This document shows positions 1 to 7,427 of a stretch of 32,635 nucleotides of DNA, in pieces. Both the position numbers and the translations under genes were made by a program. The notes beneath the pieces are model-generated. The model saw only the letters and a program-made list of their open reading frames with translations, searched no databases and was not told the DNA's origin. The stretch comes from Fidelibacterota bacterium (GTDB taxonomy: Bacteria > Pseudomonadota > Alphaproteobacteria > Rhodospirillales > Rhodospirillaceae): the NCBI GenBank assembly GCA_947476275.1, contig CANJPQ010000041.1:1-32635 (forward strand). The letters run 5' to 3'. Numbering within the stretch: position 1 is the first letter of the stretch; each line of letters begins with the position of its first letter.

Positions 1-1532
1 CGTTGGCCACGACGCAGGTCGCCGGCCTGAGCACGACCACGCTGAATGCGCTCGAGACCACGGACCTGGTCGCTCTGACCACGACCGAGATCGGTGCGCT
101 GACGGTGGCCCAGCTCGACGGCCTGACCTCGACGACGTTCGGCGCTCTGACCACGACGCAGGTGACCTCGCTCTCGACCACGCAGGTCGCGGGTCTGACC
201 ACCTCCGCGCTGAACCGGATCGAGACCACGGACGTCGTGGCTCTGACGACGACGCAGATCGGCGCCCTGACCGCGGCGCAGCTCAACGGTCTGGGATCGA
301 CCAACCTTGAGGCTCTGACCACGACGCAGGTGACTTCGCTCTCGACCACGCAGGTCGCGGGTCTGAACGCCACCGCGCTGAATAAGCTCGAGACCACGGA
401 CTTGGTCGCTCTGACCACGACGCAGGTCGGCGCGCTGACGGTGGCTCAGCTGAACGGTCTGGACACGACCAGCCTCACAGCTCTGACCACGACGCAGGTG
501 ACCTCGCTCACGACCACGCAGGTCGCGGGCCTGACCACCGGCCAGCTGAACGCGCTCGAGACCACGGACCTGGTCGCTCTGACCACGACCGAGGTCAACG
601 CGCTGACGGCAGCCCAGCTGAACGGTCTGACCTCGACGACGCTCGGCGCGATCACCACAACGCAGGTGACTTCGCTCTCGACCACCCAAGTTGCGGCCCT
701 GAACACGACTGCCCTGAACAGGCTGTCGACCACCAACGTCGTGGCCCTCACCACGACCGAGGTAAATGCCCTGACTGGGGCTCAGCTGAACGGGCTGAAC
801 TCGACCAACCTCAGTGCTCTGACGACCACGCAGGTCACCTCGCTTTCGACCACGCAGATCGCGGCGCTGACGACCGGCCAGTTGAACACGCTCGAAACGA
901 CAGACTTGGTCGCCTTGAATACGACTGAGATCGGTGCGCTCACGGCAGGCCAGATTGCGGGTCTCAGTTCGACCAACCTCGGCGTGCTCTCGACGACCCA
1001 GATCACGTCCCTCAGCACCACGCAGATTGTGGCGCTGACGACTGGCCAGGTCGGCGGGCTCAGCACGACGAACATCGCAGCTCTGACGACAACTGAAGTC
1101 GGCGCCCTCACCGGCGTTCAGGTGAAAGCGCTGACAACGACCGCGGTCCAACTCCTGAGCACGACCCAGGTCTTGTCGCTCTCGTCGACCCAGATTGCGG
1201 CTTTGACCACAGTTCAGGTCGCGAGCCTCGAGACGACGGACGTCAATGCGCTTACCACCACGCAGATCGGCGGCCTGACCTCGGCGCAGTTCGGCGCTCT
1301 GACGAGCACACAGATCGTGCTCTTCGACACCACCGAGATTTCATCGCTGACGACGACCCAGATCAAAGGTCTGTCAACGGCGGCGATCCCGGCGCTGACC
1401 ACGACTCAAGTGACGGGCCTGACGACCACCGAAATCAGTGGTCTGACCACCGCTCAAGTCGCGGTAATCACATCGACGCAGATCGGTGCCATGAACGGCA
1501 CGCAGATCGCGGCCCTGCTCACGGTGTCGTAA
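1..1532 (+). CDS. Octapeptide-repeat protein, C-terminal part (5' end outside window)
   Basis: The gene enters from the left edge; the reading frame begins at base 3 and its start is not in the window (a TTG at base 3 is just a leucine codon of the repeat). The visible 509 residues are six residues, then 62 uninterrupted octads, then a seven-residue ending AALLTVS. The octad consensus is x-x-L-[ST]-[ST]-T-[QE]-[VIL]. Seven octads form a 56-residue higher unit, typified by TSLSTTQV, AGLTTxxL, NxLETTDL, VALTTTQI, GALTxAQL, NGLxSTxL and xALTTTQV. No Cys, Trp, Tyr or His was seen, and there is no membrane segment, sortase signal or calcium-binding repeat. I do not recognise a function. A solenoid or fibrous surface or structural protein is plausible. 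The last octads match the end of the next repeat gene. A rho-independent terminator follows. Confidence 0.85.
   Translation, partial: LATTQVAGLSTTTLNALETTDLVALTTTEIGALTVAQLDGLTSTTFGALTTTQVTSLSTTQVAGLTTSALNRIETTDVVALTTTQIGALTAAQLNGLGSTNLEALTTTQVTSLSTTQVAGLNATALNKLETTDLVALTTTQVGALTVAQLNGLDTTSLTALTTTQVTSLTTTQVAGLTTGQLNALETTDLVALTTTEVNALTAAQLNGLTSTTLGAITTTQVTSLSTTQVAALNTTALNRLSTTNVVALTTTEVNALTGAQLNGLNSTNLSALTTTQVTSLSTTQIAALTTGQLNTLETTDLVALNTTEIGALTAGQIAGLSSTNLGVLSTTQITSLSTTQIVALTTGQVGGLSTTNIAALTTTEVGALTGVQVKALTTTAVQLLSTTQVLSLSSTQIAALTTVQVASLETTDVNALTTTQIGGLTSAQFGALTSTQIVLFDTTEISSLTTTQIKGLSTAAIPALTTTQVTGLTTTEISGLTTAQVAVITSTQIGAMNGTQIAALLTVS
3..1508 (+). repeat. Nested tandem repeats: 24-bp units in 168-bp supra-units
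   Basis: The coding sequence is a tandem array with a 24-bp period (one octad) inside a 168-bp period (seven octads). Supra-units in the TSLSTTQV register start at 165, 333, 501, 669, 837, 1005 and 1173. The first four or five are very alike at the nucleotide level, for example the stretch gtgac[ct]tcgctc repeated every 168 bp. From about base 1000 the 168-bp identity fades while the octad pattern stays. This suggests newer amplification on the 5' side and older copies towards the 3' end. Confidence 0.85.
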
Positions 1533-1556
1533 GCGCGGCGAGGTCGAACACTTGTG

Positions 1557-1596
1557 AAGGGGCCGGACCTATCAAAGGTTCGGCCCTTTCCTTATT
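1557..1596 (+). terminator. Rho-independent terminator after first repeat gene
   Basis: The arms GGGCCGGACCT (1560-1570) and AGGTTCGGCCC (1576-1586) pair over 11 positions with one mismatch around the loop ATCAA. Flanking A/T bases extend the stem, and TTTCCTTATT (1587-1596) follows. It lies 25 bases after the stop codon of the first repeat gene. Only 22 bases separate the T-rich tract from the next start codon, so any transcript of the following genes must start before or within this element. Confidence 0.75.
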
Positions 1597-1613
1597 CTCC
1601 TGCAGAGCAGGAG
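1597..1613 (+). promoter_or_regulatory. Hairpin sequestering the Shine-Dalgarno of the leader ORF
   Basis: CTCCTGC (1597-1603) and GCAGGAG (1607-1613) form a perfect 7-bp stem with the loop AGA. The Shine-Dalgarno AGGAGG (1609-1614), which serves the ATG at 1619, lies almost wholly in the 3' arm, so the folded RNA would hide it. The element directly abuts the terminator. It could act as a translational switch such as an RNA thermometer or a protein-controlled hairpin. Regulation is inferred; the pairing is visible. Confidence 0.5.
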
Positions 1614-1618
1614 GGGCT

Positions 1619-1723
1619 ATGCGGACGTTTATGGTTTTGACCGCATCACGCTTGAACGGGACCGGATACGCCAAGACCGCCTGCGGCCTAGCGCAGCTTC
1701 CGCATGAGTCGGGCGCCCCATGA
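1619..1723 (+). CDS. 34-residue leader ORF overlapping the second repeat gene
   Basis: ATG at 1619 follows the Shine-Dalgarno AGGAGG (1609-1614) at 4-nt spacing. The ORF runs 34 codons (MRTFMVLTASR... ending ESGAP) to a TGA at 1721-1723. This stop overlaps the ATG (1720) of the second repeat gene in an ATGA junction. The large gene has no purine-rich Shine-Dalgarno of its own: the 14 bases before its ATG are gagtcgggcgcccc. Translation of the small ORF is therefore the likely route by which ribosomes reach the repeat gene. The peptide resembles nothing I know and may matter only by being translated. An unrelated chance ORF cannot be excluded, but strong ribosome binding site plus overlap argues against it. 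Confidence 0.5.
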   Translation: MRTFMVLTASRLNGTGYAKTACGLAQLPHESGAP

Positions 1724-4359
1724 GTCTCTCGTCCACCGCAGTCCTCGCGATCACGACGACCCAGATCGCCGCCCTGACGACCACCGCGATCGCGGCGTTC
1801 GACGCGACCGAACTCGGCTTCTTCACGACGACGACCATCGGCTCGCTATCGACCACGGCCGTCTCGGCGCTGGTGACTAGCCAGATCAAGGGGCTGTCGA
1901 GCACCTTCCTGCAGGTCCTGAATACGACTCAGGTATCCAGTTTGACCGCCACTCAATTCTCGGCGCTGTCATCCACCCAGGTGTCGGGCCTTGAGACGAC
2001 GGACGTCGCGGTCCTCAGCACCACTCAGATCGGCGCGCTGTCGACGACCTCCCTGGGCGCCCTGATCGGCGGCCCTGGCGCGGCGCTGACCACGACGATC
2101 ATCAGTTCGCTGTCCAACACTCAGATCACGTCGTTCACTCCCACCCAGCTCAACGCGCTGGGCTCGACGAATATCGACGCGCTCACAACCACGGCCGTCG
2201 CCGCGCTCACGGTCGCGCAGATCAAAGGGCTCAATAGTACCGCGTTCGGGTTGCTCAATACGACGCAGGTGACCGCGCTCGCAGCCTCGCAGGTTGCCGT
2301 CCTGAATTCGACGCAGATCGACGCGTTCAGCACAACCGAAGTCGCCGGCCTCACCACCACCCAGATGGCGGCGCTGTCGGTCAATCAGTTGCTGCTGTTC
2401 GACACGACCCAGATCTCGGTCTTGACCACGACCGAGATCGGCGTCCTGAACGGCACTCAGATAAAGGGCATCAGCACCAGCGGCATGAGTGCCCTGACGA
2501 CGACCCAAGTCGCGTCGTTGAGCACGGACCAGATTGCGGCGCTCACCGTCGCTCAGATCACGGGGCTCAGATCCACAACCGTGGCCGCTCTGACGACAAC
2601 CGAACTGAGCGCCCTGTCCGCCGCGCAGGTCAAGGGCCTCTCGACGTCGGCGGTGCGCGCTCTCGACACGACTCAGCTGACCTCGCTCAGCACCACGCAG
2701 TTTGCGGCGCTGACGACCACCCAGTTCAACGCGCTCAGCACCACGAACATCAGGCTCCTGACGACGACCGAAATCGCCAGCCTGCGGTCGTCGCAGATCG
2801 GTGCGCTCGGCTCTGCCATTGTCGCCATCCTGACGACCACGCAGATTTCGTCCCTGACGGCGTCGCAGATCCAGGGCCTGACGACCACGGAGATGCGCGC
2901 GCTCACGGGTCCGCAGGTGTCGGCGCTGACCACGACCGGGGTCGCGGCCTTTACGGCGATCCAACTCAGCGCCCTGACCACCACGGCGGTGGGTTCGTTC
3001 GATACCACCAGTGTTGGCGCGCTGAGCGTCACCCAGATCAAGGGCCTCAGCTCGTCCTTCCTGGCGGCCCTCAACACCACCCAGGTGACGAGCCTCTCGA
3101 CGCAGCAAATCGGGGCGCTGCTGGCGACCCAGTTCAACGGGCTGAACACCACCAGTATCGCCGCGCTGACCACAACGGAGATCGCGGCGATTACGACGTC
3201 GCAGCTGCGCAGCATGAACGCGACTACCTTGCGCAGTTTGAACACGACCCAGATCAACGCCTTTGTTTCGACCCAGATCACGGCCCTGACCGCCAGTCAG
3301 ATCAACGCCCTTTCCACGACGGTCATCGGCTCTTTGACCACCACCGAACTCGGCGCATTGACGCCGACCCAGGTCAAAGGTCTGAACACCACGACCGTCA
3401 ACCTGTTGTCGACCACGCAAGTAGGCGCCCTGACGACGCTCCAGATTTCCGCCCTGACCGGATCTCAGATCGGCGCGCTCAGCACGACGAACGTCAGCGC
3501 CCTGGATACGACGGATATTTCCGGGCTGACCGTGAGTCAGGTCGCCGGGTTGAACACCACCCAGCTCGGGTTACTGAGCACGACGAACCTGGCTTCTCTA
3601 AGCACGGTGCAGGTGAGGGGCCTCAACACGACGGTGATGCACGCGCTCAACACCACTCAGGTCACGGCACTCACCAGTACGCAGGTATCTGCGCTGACCG
3701 CCGGCCAGATCAATGCCCTTACCACCGCCGACATCGTGGTTATGGCGACGACGGCCGTGAGTGCGCTGACGACGCTGCAAATGAAGGGTATCAACACGAC
3801 GAATGTGGCGGCCCTGACGTCGACGCAAGTCTCGGCTCTTACCGGCTCGCAGTTGGCCGCATTGTCGATCCTCCAGCTCGGCGCCCTCGAGTCCACGGAC
3901 GTCGGCATTCTGAGTTCCACCCAGATCGGCGCGTTGACACCCACCCAGTTTGCCAACCTCAGCTCGACCGCGACGGGCTCCCTGACGGTCCTCCAACTCG
4001 GCGCGCTCACGCCCGCCCAGTTGCGCGCCCTCACCACCGGCCAGATCGTGAGCCTGAGCACGACGACGATCAATTCGCTAACGACGACCGCCGTGACCGG
4101 CCTGACGGCCTCCCAGATCGGCTCCTTCAGTACTGCACAGATACTATCCTTGACCTCAACCGACCTGTCGGTGCTGTCCGTAGCCCAAATCCAGGGCCTG
4201 AAGACCACTCAGATCGGCGTTCTTACCACCACGCAGGTTCAAGGCCTGACAACCACGGAGATATCCGGTCTGGCGCAGGTACAGGTGGCGGGGATCACAA
4301 CCACCCAGATCAATGCCATGAACGTGGCGCAGGTGGCGGCTCTGCTGTCAGTCCGTTAG
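1720..4359 (+). CDS. Octapeptide-repeat protein, complete, 879 residues
   Basis: The protein is octads from its first residue. MSLSSTAV is octad 1, 109 octads follow one another without insertion or deletion, and the last seven residues are AALLSVR. The consensus is x-x-L-[ST]-[ST]-T-[QE]-[VIL]. Octad 15 (GALIGGPG) is the most deviant but keeps the register. An in-frame stop at 1705 and the octad register of the N-terminus both support the ATG at 1720. There is no signal peptide, membrane helix or anchor domain, no Cys, Trp or Tyr seen, and a single His. Leu, Thr, Ser, Ala, Gln, Gly, Val and Ile dominate. Each L-[ST]-x-x-[QE]-[VI] core resembles a hydrophobic-staple plus capping-box helix start, so stacked short helices are one possible fold; this is inference. 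The function is unknown. It is probably translationally coupled to the ORF at 1619. Confidence 0.85.
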   Translation: MSLSSTAVLAITTTQIAALTTTAIAAFDATELGFFTTTTIGSLSTTAVSALVTSQIKGLSSTFLQVLNTTQVSSLTATQFSALSSTQVSGLETTDVAVLSTTQIGALSTTSLGALIGGPGAALTTTIISSLSNTQITSFTPTQLNALGSTNIDALTTTAVAALTVAQIKGLNSTAFGLLNTTQVTALAASQVAVLNSTQIDAFSTTEVAGLTTTQMAALSVNQLLLFDTTQISVLTTTEIGVLNGTQIKGISTSGMSALTTTQVASLSTDQIAALTVAQITGLRSTTVAALTTTELSALSAAQVKGLSTSAVRALDTTQLTSLSTTQFAALTTTQFNALSTTNIRLLTTTEIASLRSSQIGALGSAIVAILTTTQISSLTASQIQGLTTTEMRALTGPQVSALTTTGVAAFTAIQLSALTTTAVGSFDTTSVGALSVTQIKGLSSSFLAALNTTQVTSLSTQQIGALLATQFNGLNTTSIAALTTTEIAAITTSQLRSMNATTLRSLNTTQINAFVSTQITALTASQINALSTTVIGSLTTTELGALTPTQVKGLNTTTVNLLSTTQVGALTTLQISALTGSQIGALSTTNVSALDTTDISGLTVSQVAGLNTTQLGLLSTTNLASLSTVQVRGLNTTVMHALNTTQVTALTSTQVSALTAGQINALTTADIVVMATTAVSALTTLQMKGINTTNVAALTSTQVSALTGSQLAALSILQLGALESTDVGILSSTQIGALTPTQFANLSSTATGSLTVLQLGALTPAQLRALTTGQIVSLSTTTINSLTTTAVTGLTASQIGSFSTAQILSLTSTDLSVLSVAQIQGLKTTQIGVLTTTQVQGLTTTEISGLAQVQVAGITTTQINAMNVAQVAALLSVR
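1792..3975 (+). repeat. Internal duplication of a 48-octad (384-residue) block
   Basis: With octads numbered from the start codon, those beginning K-G or R-G fall at 8, 22, 32 and 39 and recur at 56, 70, 80 and 87. Every pair is separated by exactly 48 octads (1152 bp). Neighbouring octads match too: KGLSSTFL then QVLNTTQV (from 1888) against KGLSSSFL then AALNTTQV (from 3040). This indicates an old tandem duplication of about 1.15 kb, with copies roughly 1792-2823 and 2944-3975. Counts were made by hand. Confidence 0.6.
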
Positions 4360-4469
4360 AGCTAGCCGCAAACCCGGCCGGATACCAAAAATTAAGGCCA
4401 CCGTCGTATTAAGCACTCTTGAACCACTCGCGATTGGGAGACGGATGTCCCCCGAGGAATGGAGAACCG

Positions 4470-6059
4470 ATGCTCCGCACTGATCAGGGGGTGATTCCGG
4501 CGATCGAGCCGAACTCCGAGCTGAAATCCTTTATCGATGCCGCCAGCGGCATAGGCCCCGCACGCCTCCAGGAAACCGGCGGTTTCCGCCTCTCCTATGC
4601 GCTGCAGAAGCGTCTGGCGCGCGCGGAGTTGGTGCTGACGTCATCTACAGGCCACCGCGCCAGCCACACGCACTACGTTAAGCTGGACGAAAGCGGCAAC
4701 GTCCTCGACCGGCCGCCGATTACACCCGACGTCGCCAAGTTCATCTTCGCGAATTTCGAACGCCGCGGGCACACGGAATCCTTCAACATCTTCGCACGGG
4801 ATCTGGAGGAGGGGCGCCTGGCCCCCCGCCGCGCGGCGCCCGCCCCGGAAAGCGTGCGTCATACCCTCGGGACGACCGAAAATAGTTTTACCGCCACCGG
4901 CGCAAAGCTCAATGCGCACTGGCCGATCTTCCAGAAGCTGCGCGACACCGGCTTTGGCAGCATCATCCGCGCCACCCTGACCAACCACCAGGTGTGCTCC
5001 TCGCGTTGCCACTTCTGTTCGACGATCTCTCGCAATAAGCGGGATTCGGTCACGCTCGATGAGGCGAAAGCCTTCATCACCGCTTTGTACGACGATCAGG
5101 CGGCTTACAACCGGAAGCACTTCGCCAAATACAATGACACTTATAAGAATCTGACCGGTCATGATATTCGGCTGCGTGGCCTGATCCTGTCGGGTGGTGG
5201 GCAGCCGAACCTGTGGCCTCATTTCACCGAATTCGTCCGCTGGCTTTCGGAGCGCGAGATCGATCTCGGCCTGATCACCAACGGGTTCCCGGAAAAGATT
5301 CCCGAGGACGTGTACCGGCACTTCAAGTGGGTACGCATCTCGGTGACCCCGGCAGAGGCGTCGTCGTTCTATCCCGACGGCAAGTTCGAGCGGCAGTACA
5401 TCCCCGCGATCCTCAAGAACAATCCCAAGATCACTGTCGGGTATTCCTATGTGGACGGCCCCTGGGCCGAGGATGGCATTCTGCGCCGGATCGACGCCTC
5501 AGCCCTGGAAAACGGCTTTGAGTACGCGCGCGTTTTGACCGACTGCAACCTTGGCCGCTCGGCACAGCTTCAGGCGCACCATAATTTGGCGGAAAAGCTG
5601 CATGGCCTCGGTCTCATCAACGATGCCGGCGTGGCGACGTCTCGCGTTTTCCAGCAGCTGAAGTACCACGGCACGGAAGGCGAAGCGCAGACACTGTGGG
5701 ACAAGGGCCAGTGCATGCTCCAGTCCTACAACGTGTTCTGGGACACGACCGGCCATGAAGAGAACGGGCATTCCTACTGCTATCCCTGCGATTCCGTCAC
5801 CGTGCTTGCCGACGACAGCATGGAAGTGACGCGCACGAATTCCGAGCGGCGCTTCAATTCCTCCAAGTGGGGCACGGTTCCGAACACGCAAGTATCGCGC
5901 CTGTTCACCGAGAAACTGCATCCGTTCTTCGACCCGCGCGAAATTTGTCATTCCTGCCTGTTCATGCGGAACAACGCGCAAGTGAAGAGCCTCGCAACCC
6001 GCGACAGCTACGACGACATCAGGGTGCCCGCCAATCTTCAGCACGAGAATTTCCCATGA
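4470..6059 (+). CDS. Radical SAM protein with C-terminal extra cysteine motifs
   Basis: CSSRCHFC at residues 176-183 is a CxxxCxxC radical SAM motif that binds a [4Fe-4S] cluster and S-adenosylmethionine. LSGGGQPNL further on matches the GGE-type SAM-binding strand, and ITNGF and RISVTP fit later barrel strands. The C-terminus has C415, CYPC (437-440) and CHSC (493-496), a spacing that could hold an auxiliary cluster as in SPASM or twitch domains. About 170 residues precede the motif, an uncommon extension. I chose ATG 4470 over an upstream TTG at 4419 because GGAG sits five bases before it; this gives 529 residues. The gene follows the repeat gene by 110 bp without a visible terminator, and its stop overlaps the next start (ATGA). 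The substrate is unknown; peptide, sugar or lipid modification are all possible. Confidence 0.8.
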   Translation: MLRTDQGVIPAIEPNSELKSFIDAASGIGPARLQETGGFRLSYALQKRLARAELVLTSSTGHRASHTHYVKLDESGNVLDRPPITPDVAKFIFANFERRGHTESFNIFARDLEEGRLAPRRAAPAPESVRHTLGTTENSFTATGAKLNAHWPIFQKLRDTGFGSIIRATLTNHQVCSSRCHFCSTISRNKRDSVTLDEAKAFITALYDDQAAYNRKHFAKYNDTYKNLTGHDIRLRGLILSGGGQPNLWPHFTEFVRWLSEREIDLGLITNGFPEKIPEDVYRHFKWVRISVTPAEASSFYPDGKFERQYIPAILKNNPKITVGYSYVDGPWAEDGILRRIDASALENGFEYARVLTDCNLGRSAQLQAHHNLAEKLHGLGLINDAGVATSRVFQQLKYHGTEGEAQTLWDKGQCMLQSYNVFWDTTGHEENGHSYCYPCDSVTVLADDSMEVTRTNSERRFNSSKWGTVPNTQVSRLFTEKLHPFFDPREICHSCLFMRNNAQVKSLATRDSYDDIRVPANLQHENFP

Positions 6060-6763
6060 GCGAGAAGCTTCGTCTGGTATCGGAAGGCGCACTCGCCTCG
6101 AAGCGCGTCACTATCGACGTGTACGACGAGGATTACTATGAGCGCGGCGCGGTCGTCGGCAAGTCGGGCTATATGAACTACAGCTGGATGCCGGAACTCA
6201 CGATCCGTATGGCCCACTTCATGATCATGAATCTTGGCATTTCCCGGAACGACCATGTGCTCGACTACGGCTGCGCCAAGGGCTTCCTGGTCAAGGCCTT
6301 CCGCATCCTAGGCATCAATGCCGAAGGCGTGGACGTGTCCCGCTACGCCATCGACTTCGTCGATGCGGCTGTGAAGCAGCAGTGCCGGCATATCACCGGG
6401 CACGGTGATGAAGCCTGCTTCAGATCCGACTACGACCTGATGATCGCCAAAGACGTGCTCGAGCACATCGCCGAAGACGACCTGCGCGATCTCCTGTCGA
6501 CCGCGCGCAAATCCTGCAAGAAGATTTTCGCGGCCATTCCCGTGGCGGCGGACGACACCTGCGGCAAGTTCGTCGTGCCGGAGTACGATAAGGACGTCAC
6601 CCATGTCACGGCGAAGAGCGTGCAGTGGTGGTGGTCCTTGTTCGAAAGCACCGGCTGGCATATCGATCAGTTCGCCCATACCTTTCCTGGCATGAAGCAG
6701 AACTGGACCGACGCGTTCGCCAAAGGAAATGCTTTCTTCACTATTTCCGCAGGAAACTCCTAG
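6056..6763 (+). CDS. Class I SAM-dependent methyltransferase
   Basis: The 235-residue protein carries the SAM-binding motif I LDYGCAKG (residues 69-76), an acidic strand-2 end (GVDVS) and a post-II region AKDVLEHI, as in Methyltransf_11/23-type enzymes. It is expected to be cytosolic and to methylate a small molecule or sugar; the acceptor cannot be read from the sequence. The ATG at 6056 overlaps the TGA of the radical SAM gene in an ATGA junction, so the two are translationally coupled and probably act in one pathway. A run of aromatic residues near the start (YDEDYYERG) and the WWWSLF segment may shape the acceptor pocket. Confidence 0.8.
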   Translation: MSEKLRLVSEGALASKRVTIDVYDEDYYERGAVVGKSGYMNYSWMPELTIRMAHFMIMNLGISRNDHVLDYGCAKGFLVKAFRILGINAEGVDVSRYAIDFVDAAVKQQCRHITGHGDEACFRSDYDLMIAKDVLEHIAEDDLRDLLSTARKSCKKIFAAIPVAADDTCGKFVVPEYDKDVTHVTAKSVQWWWSLFESTGWHIDQFAHTFPGMKQNWTDAFAKGNAFFTISAGNS

Positions 6764-6817
6764 CCTGCCGACTTAGAGCCCGGATGCCGGGAACGGTCGC
6801 GCCGGAGGATCGTGGCC

Positions 6818-7405
6818 GTGTCTGAAGTAAGCGACATCACCGCTCCCGCCACCCATTGGTGTCGCATCGTGATGGACCGCGAAACGCGGCGTTTGATGCG
6901 GCAGATCAACTATGCCGACATGTGCGCGCTGGAGATTTCCGGCACGGCTTGGCACGACTTCGGGTTCAAAGAATACGCCGTTGCCGTTTACCCGGGCTTC
7001 GACGTCTCCAAGCAGATCGCGGTCAAGTCAGATGGCGGCCCGTTCGATGTTGTGATCGCCGAGCAGGTAATGGAACACGTGCCGATGCCCTGGATCGCGG
7101 CACAGAGCATGTATCGCAGTCTCAGTTCCGGCGGCTATCTCCTAATCACCGTCCCATTCTTCATTCGGGTCCACGGTCATCCCAACGACTACACACGCTG
7201 GACGGAATCCGGTCTGGTCAACCTGCTGGAATACGGCGGCTTCGCGCCACAGAACATCCACACGGGCTCCTGGGGCAACCGTGCGTGCGTGAACGGAAAC
7301 TTCAAGGGCTCGGTCTATCGTGGCGAGCCCTACGATGCCACCCAACATTCTCTTGAGAACGAGCCCGATGTTCCGTTGATGGTTTGGGCGTTCGCGAAGA
7401 AATAA
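6818..7405 (+). CDS. Divergent methyltransferase-like protein
   Basis: The C-terminal half reads like a Methyltransf_11 domain: FDVVIAEQVMEHV, then SGGYLLITVPF and HPNDYTRWTESGL. The N-terminal SAM-binding motif is degenerate, with ALEISGTAW in place of the usual DxGxGxG. The protein is about 195 residues, short for the family. GTG at 6818 is preferred to GTG at 6812 because GGAGG (6804-6808) is nine bases before the first and only three before the second. It follows the previous methyltransferase by 54 bp, so the three genes from 4470 look like one operon. It may still bind SAM weakly or act as a partner subunit. Confidence 0.65.
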   Translation: MSEVSDITAPATHWCRIVMDRETRRLMRQINYADMCALEISGTAWHDFGFKEYAVAVYPGFDVSKQIAVKSDGGPFDVVIAEQVMEHVPMPWIAAQSMYRSLSSGGYLLITVPFFIRVHGHPNDYTRWTESGLVNLLEYGGFAPQNIHTGSWGNRACVNGNFKGSVYRGEPYDATQHSLENEPDVPLMVWAFAKK

Positions 7406-7427
7406 GCCGCCAGGTTCGCCGTATCCC

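Noticed and set aside
3-1508. CRISPR-like regular spacing in the repeat gene
   Set aside because: The units are directly abutting coding repeats without unique spacers and translate in one frame throughout.
1969-3420. 483-codon open frame on the minus strand within the second repeat gene
   Set aside because: It is antisense to the strict octad repeat; the 24-bp periodicity keeps other frames open, and the Arg/Gly/Asp-rich translation has no independent features. Shorter antisense frames at 446-754, 782-1111 and 2673-3281 have the same cause.
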